Shown: in pieces, positions 48,635 to 59,878 of the stretch
Numbering within the stretch: the first letter of the stretch is position 1
How the letters are laid out: each line of letters begins with the position of its first letter
NCBI GenBank assembly: GCA_005406025.1
Contig: BGZK01000883.1
Coordinates: 124,001 to 188,000 of the forward strand
Length of the DNA: 64,000 nucleotides
Direction: 5' to 3'
DNA from: Eumeta japonica
Lineage: Eukaryota; Arthropoda; Insecta; Lepidoptera; Psychidae
The notes under the pieces: generated by a model
Told to the model about the DNA's origin: nothing
Seen by the model: the letters and a program-made list of their open reading frames with translations, nothing else
Database searches by the model: none
Program-made: the position numbers and the translations under genes

Positions 48635-48867
48635 GTAAGAACTGCACTCTCTGAATCTTGCATCTTCTGATTACAATTAAATATTGTACATTGCATTTGC
48701 TTATTCATTACTCTGCTCTCGAAGCGTTTTGAAAAACATGACGTTACAACATGACATTTTGAAGGCCACAAGCTCCGTGTGATGTATAGAACGAGGTACA
48801 GATCACACTTTCACCGACGTCCACAAGTATCGTTGAATTTTATTACTTTAGCGTATTACAGGGACAA

Positions 48868-49370
48868 TTTAGCTTGCCGGCGGTCACCACCGCCCATGCG
48901 TGGACACCCTCAATCCCAGAGGAGTCACCAGCGCCTCGCTGACCACTAGGGTAGGAAGACGATATCTGACGGAGGAGGAACCGATGGAGGGGTTAGGGGG
49001 CTACCGGAACTTTCGCTCAGTGGTCGAAACTCAACAGCGGAAGTTCCTACTTCACGTCCGTACTCTGTGATTGCGTGGTATCTCATATCCGTGCAGCAGC
49101 CGAGTTAGCAACGACATGGTTCCACCACCCTAACGATGTGGCGCTGCTAAATCATCACAATTTACTAAACCTCTTAGTAAACCGTGGACACTCCGTATTC
49201 CTTGCTAGCACTCGCGGATGTAAAGAACGATTCAGCGTGCCAGTTCGGTGGGCACATAGTCGACGTTTAGTCAGAACACGCTGTAATTCGATTATAAAAA
49301 GTATGACCAACTCCTATCCCATGGAGGTCATGACTCCGTGACCCTGGGTCTGATCATGTGCCGACCTCTC
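48868..49370 (-). repeat. Interspersed repeat family A, copy 6 (longest)
   Basis: The plus strand reads ggcggtcaccaccgcccatg, cagaggagtcaccagcgcct, gaggaaccgatggaggggtt, caacagcggaagttcctact and tccgtactctgtgattgcgt. It then continues 250 bases past the point where most copies end. It lies in the putative intron between 48634 and 49567. Confidence 0.7.
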
Positions 49371-49580
49371 TAAAATCTCCTTCGAATAGGATCAAATAAT
49401 AAATGTAATTTTAAATGTATTTTGTTTTATAACCTAGATTATTTATTGAATCTATAATTAAATTCCGAATTTCAAGTATACAGCAACTTTTCTAATAATA
49501 AGAAATAATATATAGATGAGCAAAAAAGTAAATAGATAATTTTGGAATTCTTTTATTTTTTTACAGATAGCGGCAATAAA

Positions 49581-49658
49581 ATGTTAGTACGTGGGATAAA
49601 TTTGAAAAATATCAGCCTGTATGCAGTACTATTGTATTTCATAGACAGAAGTCTCGCT
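49581..49658 (+). CDS. CPAP1-like gene, coding exon 1 (signal peptide)
   Basis: This exon encodes residues 1-26, a basic N-terminus followed by a hydrophobic core. It ends CTCGCT before donor GTAAGT at 49659. A good acceptor (T-rich tract then ttacag, AG at 49565-49566) lies only 14 bases before the ATG. The exon therefore probably starts at 49567 and is preceded by at least one upstream exon. The context ATAAAATG suits an insect start codon. Confidence 0.85.
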
Positions 49659-51128
49659 GTAAGTATTTTTTCATATCTTTACACTTCACTTTTTATACAA
49701 AAAAAAAACGCTAATTAAATGATAATCAAGCCATTAGATATAAATAAATGTTTATTATTACTATAATGAATTGATTAAAAAAATATTCTGTAATTTATGG
49801 TCGTTTTGTATTGTAATTGGTCTTGATAGATTAAATTAACTATTGTCTGTAATGCAGTTTTTTTTTTTTAATATAAAAAACTGCTTTAAATCGAATCACA
49901 AAGCTTATTACTGAGTCAACAACACAATCGGCTAATCGTCGATCTTGAAGTTTTCCGTATTTTTTGACACGTGTAGCGCATTCACACACATTTATGTACG
50001 TTATACATATTTACCTTAAATCAATGTTTTCTTTACAATTAGCCAGTCAATAATGACATTTGAGTGTTTTGTAACCAAAAATAGTGTTTGCTTATTTCCC
50101 GACTTTGCATTAATGTGTACCGATAAGCAAGATTATGCACTTATCTAACGTCTACATACATGAAGATGGCCCGTCTGAAGTCAATAGACTCAGGCACGAC
50201 TACTACACCGATTCTAATAAAACTTTCACAAATACAAAAGTACGCTACACCGGGTAGTATGTCCTACATCTCATTATGGCACTAGCGTTTGCCCCGGTGT
50301 CTTGCAAATCGGAATGGTAACCGATACGGTTATAACCGAAGCGGAACTTGGAGCAGAATCGAGAACCGGGACAAGCACTGAAATTAAGAACGGGACAAGG
50401 TCGAAACTGCTACTCAGGAAAAGTAGATACCGCGACCAGAATTGACAGCAGGGACGTGAATAGGATTGACAGCAATATCGATATATAAAAAGGATAAAAA
50501 AATATACGATGTTCATACGGGCGAAGCCGCGGGTAGAGAGCTGATTTAAATATATTAATTATTGTATTCTTTTAGGTAATGACATTTTTGCTATTAAATA
50601 TAGGTATTAATTTTTTGACTACGTCTATTGCTAATAATAACTATTTTCTTTGTTAATTTTCTATTTAAGATTATTTGGTACATATTTATTTTCTTTTATA
50701 AATATACATATACGTACTAAAATTAATAATAATATCAGTTTATCGTATACATTTATTACATTTTTACATCGGCATCACTTATTGAGTTTTGTAAAACATT
50801 GAAATTTAACTTTTACATTCGTATTTCCTCTCCGATGATATCAAAAAAAAATATAACAAAAGTATGATCCAACACATGTAATAAATATTGCTTATAGAAA
50901 CCAAAAGTGATAAATTCACTATTTTATTTCCGAATGAGACATAAAATTAAACAAACTAGGAATAACATTTAAATAAAATTACAATTATACAGCATTATTA
51001 TGAATATTTTATCATTAATTTGTATGGCATTAGGAGAAATTCTACTGCTTTGCAGTTACGACATACGACGCGGTAACAAAAAATGTGGAACGCTTCACGA
51101 TTTTGCGTGTCATCCTTGCGCAGGGGCC

Positions 51129-51168
<40 letters not shown>

Positions 51169-54037
51169 ACTGCCGAAGCAAGTACAACGTAATAGCCTTT
51201 GAAGTTGTATATATACCGTACGTGGAATAAAATAGTGTTAACGCGATGTAGAAATGTACTGAACTATAGGAAATTGTATTCCCTGACATCTAGTAACGAG
51301 ATTAGTAACGAAAACGAGAACTAGATTGGCTTATTTATAGTAATCTTAAATAGCGCCACCTAGTGGCAGTGGCATGATGTAAGGGTGAATGTAGATGTCG
51401 TAACCTACATATTCATACATTTCTACGTATTCCCGACAATCATAACATTTTATTCTTTTATTTTTTATATCGTTTTATTTCGCCCAGGCCTTAGACGGTT
51501 ACACGCCGGGTGAAGATTACCCGGTTTACACGGAAGTGCCCAAAGGCCTCTCCTTCACATGTCAAGATAAAATACCTGGATACTATGCGGATCCCGAAAC
51601 ACAATGTCAGGTTTGTTCATATGTTCGTATAAATGGATTCGAGTATTTAATTTTGATTTAAATACTCGAATCGTGCATCTCGGAGTGTGCAATAGTTAAT
51701 TTTGTACTGTGTTTGTTTTATTGGTAAGGTATAGTTGTATACATACAGGTTTAGTTAATAATGTTAAATATAATAAAGTGCAATAAACAACATCACACTT
51801 GCGATAATTTTAACATAACAAAAAAATTAAACAACTGGTATTAACATCTATACAATAAAAATGAATTCCATTAAAAAACATTTTGCTATCTAAACAAACT
51901 GAAATTGAGATATCACAACGTGCTTTGGTCATTAAAAAAACAATAGGAAATAATAAATCATTTCAAAAAATAAAGTTTATTTCAATAAATAATACAATCA
52001 CATTTGTTTTTCATACAGACTACCGAATAAAGGAAAATTCTTACCAAGTATTTATACAAAATTATTTGATAGCAAAAAATTAAAACCAAACAAGTGTTAC
52101 ATTTAAAAAAATCGTTAAATGATTCTTATTCAATATTACGTTTTTAATTTGCTTTTATTTAACAGAAAATACATAAACTTTCCCAAATCTAAATCTATGA
52201 TTTTTGTTTTCTAATATTGTGCATTTATATTTTATTTCTAATACCTATAACAATGACATTATTCATCCAATTGTATATGAAATATTTAAACCTGTTCACC
52301 GTATATCAATTCCAATTCTTATGAATAGACAGTTATTGTAAAATTTTCTTTTTGTACGTAAAAGTATGTAATATCCAATAAACACTTTTGATATTTAGGA
52401 ATGTCTAAATTAAACATAAATTGAATAATTAGAAATTGATTTTTATATAACGCTATGTTCAAAATGCTTATTATAACAATAACGAATTGCATTAAAAATA
52501 AAGAGCTAATAAATTAACACTACTTATTTATGTCTGCGGGTTCGAAATACAGGAACCAACCCATGTACAATGCAATTTACGTGTTTTTTATTATTTATTT
52601 TTCTGTTAGGATAGTGTTATTAAAACTGTATATAAGATTTATTCAACAGATTATTATTATTAATGAAAAAAAAAGTATAATAGCGCTCGATGGTGCAAAT
52701 ATTTCTATGTAATTCCAAGCCAAAATCTCCGAGAACATTTAATATTCGAAGTTTTTCGGACTTTAATATATATTTTTTAATTTTTCAGAAAATATAAGAC
52801 TGAAAATTTAAATTAAAAATTTTGAAAACCTGAAAAATTTACGAAAAAATCAAATACTCTTTGAGATTAGAATATAAATATATTTGCACCAGGATCGCGT
52901 TTTTTGATGTTCTTTTTCCCCCGGCCAACATTAAACCTTTTACATGGTTCGACGGATAAATCTTTTTTTTGTATACTTCCGGCATTAAGGCTCGTAGCCC
53001 ATTTTCGATGAGCAGCCACGCCGTGTCCAACTGTGTGACTTGCGCTTGCAGGTGTGGCACTGGTGCGTGCCCGGCCTGGGCGGCAACACCATGTACTCGT
53101 TCGTGTGCGCGCCCGGCACCGTCTTCAACCAGCGGACGAGGGTCTGCGACTGGTTCTACAAGGTACGATCTCTGAAGGTTGTAGAAAACGTACTGGTTTC
53201 CGGTCTTTGTGGATGGTAAAAATGAAAAGAAAAATTATATAAACGTGACTTATATTTCCGAGTTACTGAAATTGAATAGGTTAAGTATTCAAATTATTTT
53301 TGCAAGTATTTTGATTTGAAAATTTTCAATTTTTATTTAGACATTTTATTGCGTAGATTCATTTCAATTAATTAACAAATTTCTATACTGTCAGATATTA
53401 TTCTATGAAATTCAATGCATTCAAGTGTGAATTATACTTTTTAAAAAGAAAAAAATAAAGATATTCACTTTCTATTTCTACGAACGTTGTCATTTCATTG
53501 GTAATACCCACACACAATCTTCACAATCAAAATATTTAGGTGTCCGTTAAGCACATGCGTGCAATCATCTCTCATTTAGCTATCGAATTGCCATATTAAG
53601 TGATGATCAGGTATGGTGATGATGCACTACAAATCAAATTTAAAGAAAGTCCAATTCGGGGGGTGGTATTTTAACCACTTCACATTTCAACGAGCGTAAG
53701 TCGACTGAATAAAGCGAATTAGTAGCCGGCGAAGCCGGGCAATTTTTAATACTTACAGAAATATTATATTGCACAATGTATTTAGGAAGGGTTATATTAC
53801 CGAATTTACTATTCTAAAGTTTACATATAACGAGCTGTCTTTATGTACGTCGAATAGCAGCAGTATTTTAAATTCTTGATTAGTTATTTAATACCGAACG
53901 ACTTTGTTTTCTTCTTTAAATTCACCTGTTGCCGCGTGACTTCACAGGTGGACTGCCAGAACGCGCCCAGTTACTACAGCGTGAACGAGGACCTGTACAA
54001 GGACGAGGCGGGGAACTACATCGCCGGGAAGAAGTAG
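49581..54037 (+). CDS. Secreted single-domain chitin-binding protein (CBM14; CPAP1-like cuticular protein), 4 coding exons
   Basis: The coding exons are 49581-49658, 51488-51610, 53052-53162 and 53948-54037, joined by three phase-0 introns with GT/AG borders. The product has 133 residues. Residues 1-26 form a signal peptide with a hydrophobic stretch (ISLYAVLLYFI), and cleavage is likely near the first exon junction. Residues about 51-107 form one chitin-binding type-2 domain with six cysteines at 51, 66, 72, 86, 99 and 107. The spacing is C-X14-C-X5-C-X13-C-X12-C-X7-C, as in peritrophin/CPAP1 domains, with aromatic residues (GYYAD, VWHWC, CDWFYK) where chitin-contacting residues usually lie. 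The short C-terminal tail (residues 108-133) is charged and tyrosine-rich. Family knowledge: CPAP1 proteins are secreted by epidermis, trachea or other ectoderm and bind chitin in cuticle. One domain, no mucin linker and no gut-type repeats favour a cuticular role over a peritrophic-membrane one, which is inference. At 133 residues it is a very compact member. The start was chosen for the signal peptide; an upstream in-frame extension is possible (see 48581-48634). Confidence 0.9.
50275..50545 (-). repeat. Family C repeat, copy 5 (inside intron 1)
   Basis: Read on the minus strand, it starts ctacccgcggcttcgcccgt and continues with ctgtcaatcctattcacgtc and tcccggttctcgattctgct. It ends in a second head-like stretch, gacaccggggcaaacgctag. 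It lies in intron 1 of the CPAP1-like gene, 5' of the U6 locus on the host strand. Confidence 0.6.
51079..51185 (-). ncRNA. U6: U6 spliceosomal snRNA
   Basis: The minus strand starts GTACTTGCTTCGGCAGTACA and contains all the U6 landmarks in order. These are the 5' stem-loop, ACAGAGA (pairs with the 5' splice site), AGC/GATTAGCATGGCCCC, the U4-pairing region with TGCGCAAGG, and the internal stem-loop segment ATGACACGCAAAATCG. It ends GCGTTCCACA followed by a run of six T (51078-51083 on the plus strand), the RNA polymerase III terminator. At about 107 nt it matches the insect U6 length, and I see no disrupted landmark. U6 is the catalytic snRNA of the major spliceosome. The gene is transcribed antisense to the host CPAP1-like gene, within its first intron. 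An intact body, terminator and TATA box argue for a functional gene over a retroposed U6 pseudogene, which would lack the promoter. Confidence 0.95.
51208..51215 (-). promoter_or_regulatory. TATA box of the U6 gene
   Basis: TATATATA lies at -30 to -23 from the predicted U6 5' end at 51185. This is the spacing expected for RNA polymerase III type-3 promoters in insects. The proximal sequence element should lie about 15-20 bases further out (roughly 51226-51248 on the plus strand). I could not match that stretch to a known motif by eye. Confidence 0.7.
51488..51610 (+). CDS. CPAP1-like gene, coding exon 2 (first half of chitin-binding domain)
   Basis: The exon has 41 codons between acceptor cgcccag and donor GTTTGT. 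It encodes the linker (ALDGYTPGEDYP...) and the first two cysteines of the CBM14 domain, with the typical IPGYYADPE segment. It is much more GC-rich than the surrounding intron. Phase is 0 at both ends. Confidence 0.9.
51611..53051 (+). other. Intron 2 of the CPAP1-like gene
   Basis: This is a 1,441-base, very AT-rich intron with donor GTTTGT and acceptor cttgcag. Short ORFs inside it have AT-rich, non-coding-like composition and no recognisable product. No repeat or RNA gene was recognised. Confidence 0.8.
53052..53162 (+). CDS. CPAP1-like gene, coding exon 3 (core of chitin-binding domain)
   Basis: The exon has 37 codons between acceptor cttgcag and donor GTACGA. It encodes cysteines 3-5 (VWHWC, SFVC, TRVC) and the aromatic CDWFYK end motif. 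The exon is strongly GC-rich, with C or G in most third positions, in contrast to the AT-rich introns. Confidence 0.92.
53163..53947 (+). other. Intron 3 of the CPAP1-like gene
   Basis: This is a 785-base intron. Near 53722-53742 it carries a scrap reading agccggcgaagccgggc, the minus-strand form of the head module seen in family-C/E repeats. The rest is unremarkable AT-rich sequence. Confidence 0.8.
53948..54037 (+). CDS. CPAP1-like gene, coding exon 4 and stop
   Basis: The exon has 29 codons and a TAG stop after acceptor ttcacag. It supplies the last domain cysteine (VDC, residue 107) and a tail rich in Y, D, E, N and K that ends GKK. Acceptor, phase and the missing sixth cysteine all require this exon. 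Confidence 0.9.
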   Translation: MDCQNAPSYYSVNEDLYKDEAGNYIAGKK

Positions 54038-54393
54038 CCTAAGTAATTATTAAGTCGGCGCCCTCTCGTGTTTAAGTTTTTGTCTGTTTGTCGCGTCTAA
54101 CGACTTACGTACAAGTTACGGGGGAAAATATTTAGAAAATCAAACAATCTCTCAAGTATTCGGTCATCCCTTAATCTATTAAAAAGTTAACAAAGTTTTC
54201 CCTGTGCCTGTCTATTTCATTTCTGTGTTTCCCAAAAAATCGACTATAACCTTATTAATTTATACTTAATACTTCATAAAATGTCAGATGATAATTATTC
54301 ATATAAATACACATTCACTAGCTTATGAAACAAAAATGATTATGTAATTATTTCAGTGAAAAATATTACTGTTAAATGAAAACTAATAAACGA

Positions 54394-54399
54394 AATAAA
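54394..54399 (+). terminator. Candidate polyadenylation signal of the CPAP1-like gene
   Basis: AATAAA lies about 357 bases after the stop codon in an AT-rich 3' UTR. It is the first canonical hexamer after the stop, following an overlapping aataaacg at 54384. Other AATAAA motifs lie further on (for example near 54765 and 55226), so the true end is not fixed by sequence alone. Confidence 0.45.
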
Positions 54400-57004
54400 A
54401 CCTTAAAATATATTATGTATAATAGGCATGCGCCTTCAGTCATATTATATTTCCTCTACTTAGTTGTAATGTTTTAAAGGTATTTCGCAATTATGACATC
54501 AATATCTACAAAAGTAATTTTAACATATTATTTTAAAAGTTTTGTGTTTTAAACTTGTGTCCTATGAATTCACAGACATTGCATGTGCATGAATACAAAC
54601 CTGCCCACTTCCGACGCGAACGCCACTAGCACGCCATCGCATAAAAATGGAACTAATTTTACAACGGCTTAAAACATATTCCAAAGTAATAGCACTATCT
54701 GCCTTTCCTAAAGGTCTAATCCAATTGCGAGTCATTTTTTAAACGTCATTAGGGGATATTGTACAATAAAAGAAAAACTAGTTTATGATATGGAATGTTG
54801 TAATAAATGGCTAGAAACGATCTTTAGGGTTTAAAATTGCATATAATCATCTTAGTTAAACTTCGAAAACACTTGATTGAAAAGGTACATTCTCATAAAA
54901 TTGTTTTAATGTCCCTGTTTTGTCTTTGTATTCAAAGCACTTTGTATACCAAAAGCACAGCTTTTTTTTTCTTTGAAAGTAACTTGTAGACACGAAATTT
55001 TAAAAAAGTCAAAAGTTGCATGATTTATTTATTGTGTTTGTGAAATTAAATTTTGCTATGAACACTACAATCGAATTTATTATTATTAATGACGTTTTGT
55101 TATATATATACATTTTAATATTTTACAATTGTATTTTCTTGTCCTTGTTCCCTCGAAGGGACGCAAAAAATTTTAAAATTCCTGTATCATTCACTTTTCT
55201 ACAGGGGGTACCAAAAGTAAGAACGAAATAAACTTTATTATTCTTTGGTTTCATTTTATTTGAATAAATATTATGCACGAGCTGGGCAACGAAGCGACTT
55301 ACCCACTATTCAATAAAATATTATGAATAAGGAATTAAAAAAATATTTAAATGTCTAGATATTAATGTTCGCAAGAAAGTGTTTGTATATAATTAATAAT
55401 CAGTTACCTGGTCCTTTATAAGGAATTGTAAATAAAATTTGTATTGGAATAAACAATTTTCATATAAAAATTTTGTTTACTCCCTTTTTTAGTCGTTGTC
55501 CATAGAGATACACCTACAAACATTTACGTGAACATACCACATCGGCTGCTTGTACGACTGGCACTAGCGACGTGCCATGGTTAGTAATGGCCATTTGTGA
55601 GTGCATTACAATGATCACCCATGTAATTATATATCGCAGATATTACAGCAATAAGTGACTCAAAATTGATATAATTATCAGTAATGCGTTAATTTTTATT
55701 GAAATCGCAACACTTGTGTTCATTTTTGTATAACGAAAAACTATAGTTATTAAACGATGAATATAGTGGATCCTTATTTTTAAAACTCAAAAGGTACTAT
55801 TACTCGACCATACCAATCCTAGGATTGATAAACTTCCTAAAACAAAAGTATGAGGTGTTCTTTGAAATGTATACAGATTATTAATTGAAATTATTAATTA
55901 CTATAGAATAGTAAATCTACGAGATAAAAGCAAATTTTCTTTTAGATCTATCCATTTTTTTTTTGATAAAAAATTAATTGGTGTAATAATATTTTGGACC
56001 AAGTACAAAATAAATGACTATAATATTTTTTATTGCCCAATTTACTTCAGTTTCGTGCAAGGAGTAAATGTTAATTATATTTAAAATAAATATATCTTAA
56101 ATAATCTATACTAAAACAGATATTGGCTACTTTTATTATTTTCTTTAAATAAAATTCAAATTAAAAACAAACATTACACTAGAGAAACTTTTTCAGTTAT
56201 TTTTAACTATTTACATGGCAAAACTAGATGTTGTTTAACCGTGTGAAAGTTGATTTAATTGAAGCTTGTTTTATTAATTATCGTAGTTCGAAAAATTAAA
56301 TTTATCGTTATATATTAAAAATTACAGCGATATTCGACCAAGCACTTTTGTATATTAGTGTAATATTAATGATTTAATATGTACTATGATGATTTAATAT
56401 TCACTATTAAGAGTGTAAATTATGATTTATTGTTTTATGGAACGCAAAAAAGCTTTCTAATAAACAGCTTCTGTTATGAAATTACAAAACATGAGATAAC
56501 ATAATGCCATCTCATTTAGCTCAATCATAGATCCAAAATTTTGTTTTATTTGAATGAGAAGAAGGTTGTACACATCGAGGCGTACATTTTGGAAATGAAA
56601 ATTAAAGAAAAGCTACGTAAACATGTACAGAAAATTTCGAAGCAATCTTTATTTTGGCTGTTAATCATTAATTTTCAATTTGACTTGAGAAACACATTAA
56701 AAATCTTCTCTTGTGTACAAAATTTTTTGTACATATATGTTTAATAGGAAAAAACACATTAAAACGTTTAGAGTACAACAAATATATAATAACTGGATGT
56801 TACGGGGATTATTGATCAAAATAACTACAATTATATATTTCATTTATGCTAAACTCTACGCCAACCCGGTAGTATTCTTATAGAGCACAATTGTTTCAAA
56901 ATTTGTTTTGTTTTTTATCATATGAACACTTTAATAATTAAATTTCAACTTTATTATGTATCTTTTAATATGACATTTTGTTTTTACTTTAAAATTATTG
57001 AACG
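54400..57004. other. AT-rich intergenic DNA
   Basis: Apart from possible alternative poly(A) signals of the CPAP1-like gene (near 54765 and 55226), nothing is recognised. ORFs here are short and AT-biased. Confidence 0.4.
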
Positions 57005-57430
57005 CATATTTGAAGTTTCATACGATACTAGCGATCCGCTTCAGCTTCGCACGGTTAGCGCTGATTAATCATCTATAGGCTTTTCTAATAACACTGTGCC
57101 TTTCTATCTCCAAGAACAAAATATGTATTAAACTCTATGGAAGTTATTTCACAAAATTGCCAAATTTTTAGTTATGATCTATAAAAAAATTATTTTCTTT
57201 ACAGCTATAAATACTGCAAATACATTCTCCGTGTCTTCAAATACATTAGCATACCAATTTTCATGGTGATCAGTTAAACGGTATAAAAGTGCATATGCTG
57301 CAGCGCCACCTAGTGGGGAATTACAACAAAGTGGGTAGCACAAAAACCATGGAGAAGGATATACGTATACATGCCATTTTTTATGTGATCGGTCGAACGG
57401 TGTTGAAGTTTAACAATAATATGTATAGCG
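57005..57430 (+). repeat. Composite repeat E+D, second copy
   Basis: The head tccgcttcagcttcgcacgg, then agcgctgattaatc and cacaaaattgccaaattttt (E part) are followed by accaattttcatggtgatca, cagcgccacctagtgg and acatgccattttttatgtga (D part). It is collinear with 27750-28450. Confidence 0.55.
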
Positions 57431-59878
57431 GATTTTAGCCTTAACAACCATTAAAAGGACGACATGAAAACAAAATTTATTTTTAAAATAAGGATATGTC
57501 AACTAGAGAAAGTGCATCAAAAATATAGGAAAAATATATCGTTAAAATTTGTTGTTTACAATTTTCACCTACGATTTTTAAAATCGTCTCAATATTACTG
57601 AAAAACAAATCCATGGTAAAGATATAAAGTTTTTCTTTTGTATGCAGCCCTTTTTTCTGATGTCACTCGTAAATTGGTCAATATATAATAAAGTGTTTAT
57701 TAAGCGTGTTCAAGTTAAAACTTACGGAAAACCCAATGATCCCTTTATTGAGTATCGATTCGTCACGGAAATAAGTAATCATGAAATACCTAAACAATTA
57801 ATGAAAAATATTTTGTTAAGTAATTATTTAACTCTGTATCAAAAAAAAAAAACACGTACGTATTTACAATAACGTATAATTTTACACAACTATTCAACAA
57901 TATGCAAAGGTATTTTTTTTACAGAAAACGTTCATTTTATTTAAACTAGTCACAAATTAACAAAATACGAATCCACCGGCCCCGGGCTGCGCGGGCGCAA
58001 GCGGGCCGGAACGAACCACTACCGGTCCGTATGAATGGACTGATAATATGCTCTATATGAACGGACAGATAGACCAGTCAGTACCAATAGCAATGAAGGA
58101 TGGATTTCGGACAATCTTTTAGAAAGTTGAACTACTGTCTAAGCCATCCTCCGCTACGGTGGAGCATCTTTGAAGGTATTCCATTCCGGTTCAGAAAGTT
58201 ATTGGATCTGTTTTAGCACTCTCACGGCGAGAGATTAATTTTTCAAAAAAATCCCTATGGTACTCGTATTACTCTTCAGACCAAACGAAATTATATATAC
58301 TAAAATTGACTTAGGCATTAAATGCAACTGTTAACATGGAATCTAGAAGCCATTTCGACACATCATTAGATGTTTTGATTCAAGCAATGGACTAGAAATT
58401 TTGCACGTTCGTGGCGAGTTCATCCAGAATTTCGCGTGTCTAAATCAAGCTATTTATACACTAAATCTTGGATTTCATCCATTATGTTTATTGGCGCGTT
58501 TACGCCTCCAAAATTTCCTTCTCCATAAAAAAAATATACATTTCGAAATAATAACAAAAATTACAAAATTGTTATCGAACAAAAGTCTATTTGAAATATA
58601 ATTGACAATTCACAAAAAGGAATACTCAATACTACGCTTTTACTTGATGAAAGAAAATGACAATATAATGCTTTTCAAAAGAAGTTATTTCAAATATGAC
58701 CTAGGATTCATTGGGTTATATTTTTATATTTATATAGACGCGTATGTGTGCATTTGCGTTATCAATTGTAACTAGTGTGTTATAACTGATATATAACTAT
58801 TAAATTTAATCGTATTACGTCTATAAAGTAGATTATATTTCTATCTAAGCTGTTGTAGTGAAACAATATGATACGTGGACAACAGATGCGCCACACACAT
58901 ACAGGTACGAAGTTAAAGCACTGTGGACCGTTTAAAAAATTACATTAATATATTTTCATAGTCCAAATTATAAACAATATTAGTGTATCTGTGTGAATAT
59001 ATTTGCAAAAAAAAAAAAAGGATTTTTGGTAAAGTTGCCATACTTTTTACTATATCTTGACGTATCACGCGTACGTGCAGATCAAGCAAGAAAGTAAATA
59101 AAATGGTGTACATTAAAAACAATTAGTTCTGAAATAGTTGTTGATGCAAATGAATTTATTACAAAGGACACCAACAATACTGACGAAAAGGATAGCTGAA
59201 TGATAGTGAAACTATATTATATTTCTTCATGAAATATATAATCTTACTGCATATGGTAACGAAAAACGAGATCAAAATACTAATATTGTTAAAAAGAAAT
59301 GCATTTTAAGGCATTTATTTCTTGCAAAACAGAGTTTAGCTTGCATTTTATATTGCGCTAATTACTATATTAGTACTAATAGTAGTACTCTCTATATTTA
59401 ATTAGCATTCTAAAATATTAATTGCTTGATTATTTTGATAGTTACTTAAAAAATATTATTCCTCACTCTGAAATAAAGAAGAAATGGATACAGGAATATT
59501 TAAAATTATCTCATACACTACTTGGCCTACTTTTGTTTTTTGATGAGTCATATATGGAACCCCATCGAATATGAGCTCACTTGATTTTATAATTAATAGC
59601 ATTTATTGTACGTGTAACGAAGATCTGGTGCAGGAGACGAAAATTTGATAAGGAACTCTAGAAATCAAGTTGAGTCTAGACAGAAAACTTGCAAATGGAT
59701 GAATTGTATAAGGGTAGTTAAAAATATTTCGTTGCACCATGGAATAAAATGATTGGAAAACATGATTTTTTTTTCTCATAGAAATATAATTAAAATTAAA
59801 TTAATTACTACGTAATATAATACTCATTATTTTTATAGATTACGGATCTAAATAAAGTAACGGTAATATAAACTCACA
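57431..59878. other. Gene-poor AT-rich stretch
   Basis: No gene is supported. A GC patch at 57975-58040 (ccggccccgggctgcgcggg) is isolated. cctccgctacggtggagcat near 58148 forms a small hairpin. Nothing else is recognised. Confidence 0.35.

Larger units (their letters stand above)
49659..51487 (+). other. Intron 1 of the CPAP1-like gene
   Basis: This is an AT-rich 1,829-base intron with donor GTAAGT and acceptor cgcccag. It contains a family-C repeat on the minus strand (about 50275-50545) and a complete U6 snRNA gene on the minus strand (51079-51185). Nothing else coding is seen. Confidence 0.8.

Noticed and set aside
49075..49341. 88-codon plus frame just upstream of the CPAP1-like gene
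   Set aside because: It lies wholly within a family-A repeat and has no signal peptide or link to the gene.
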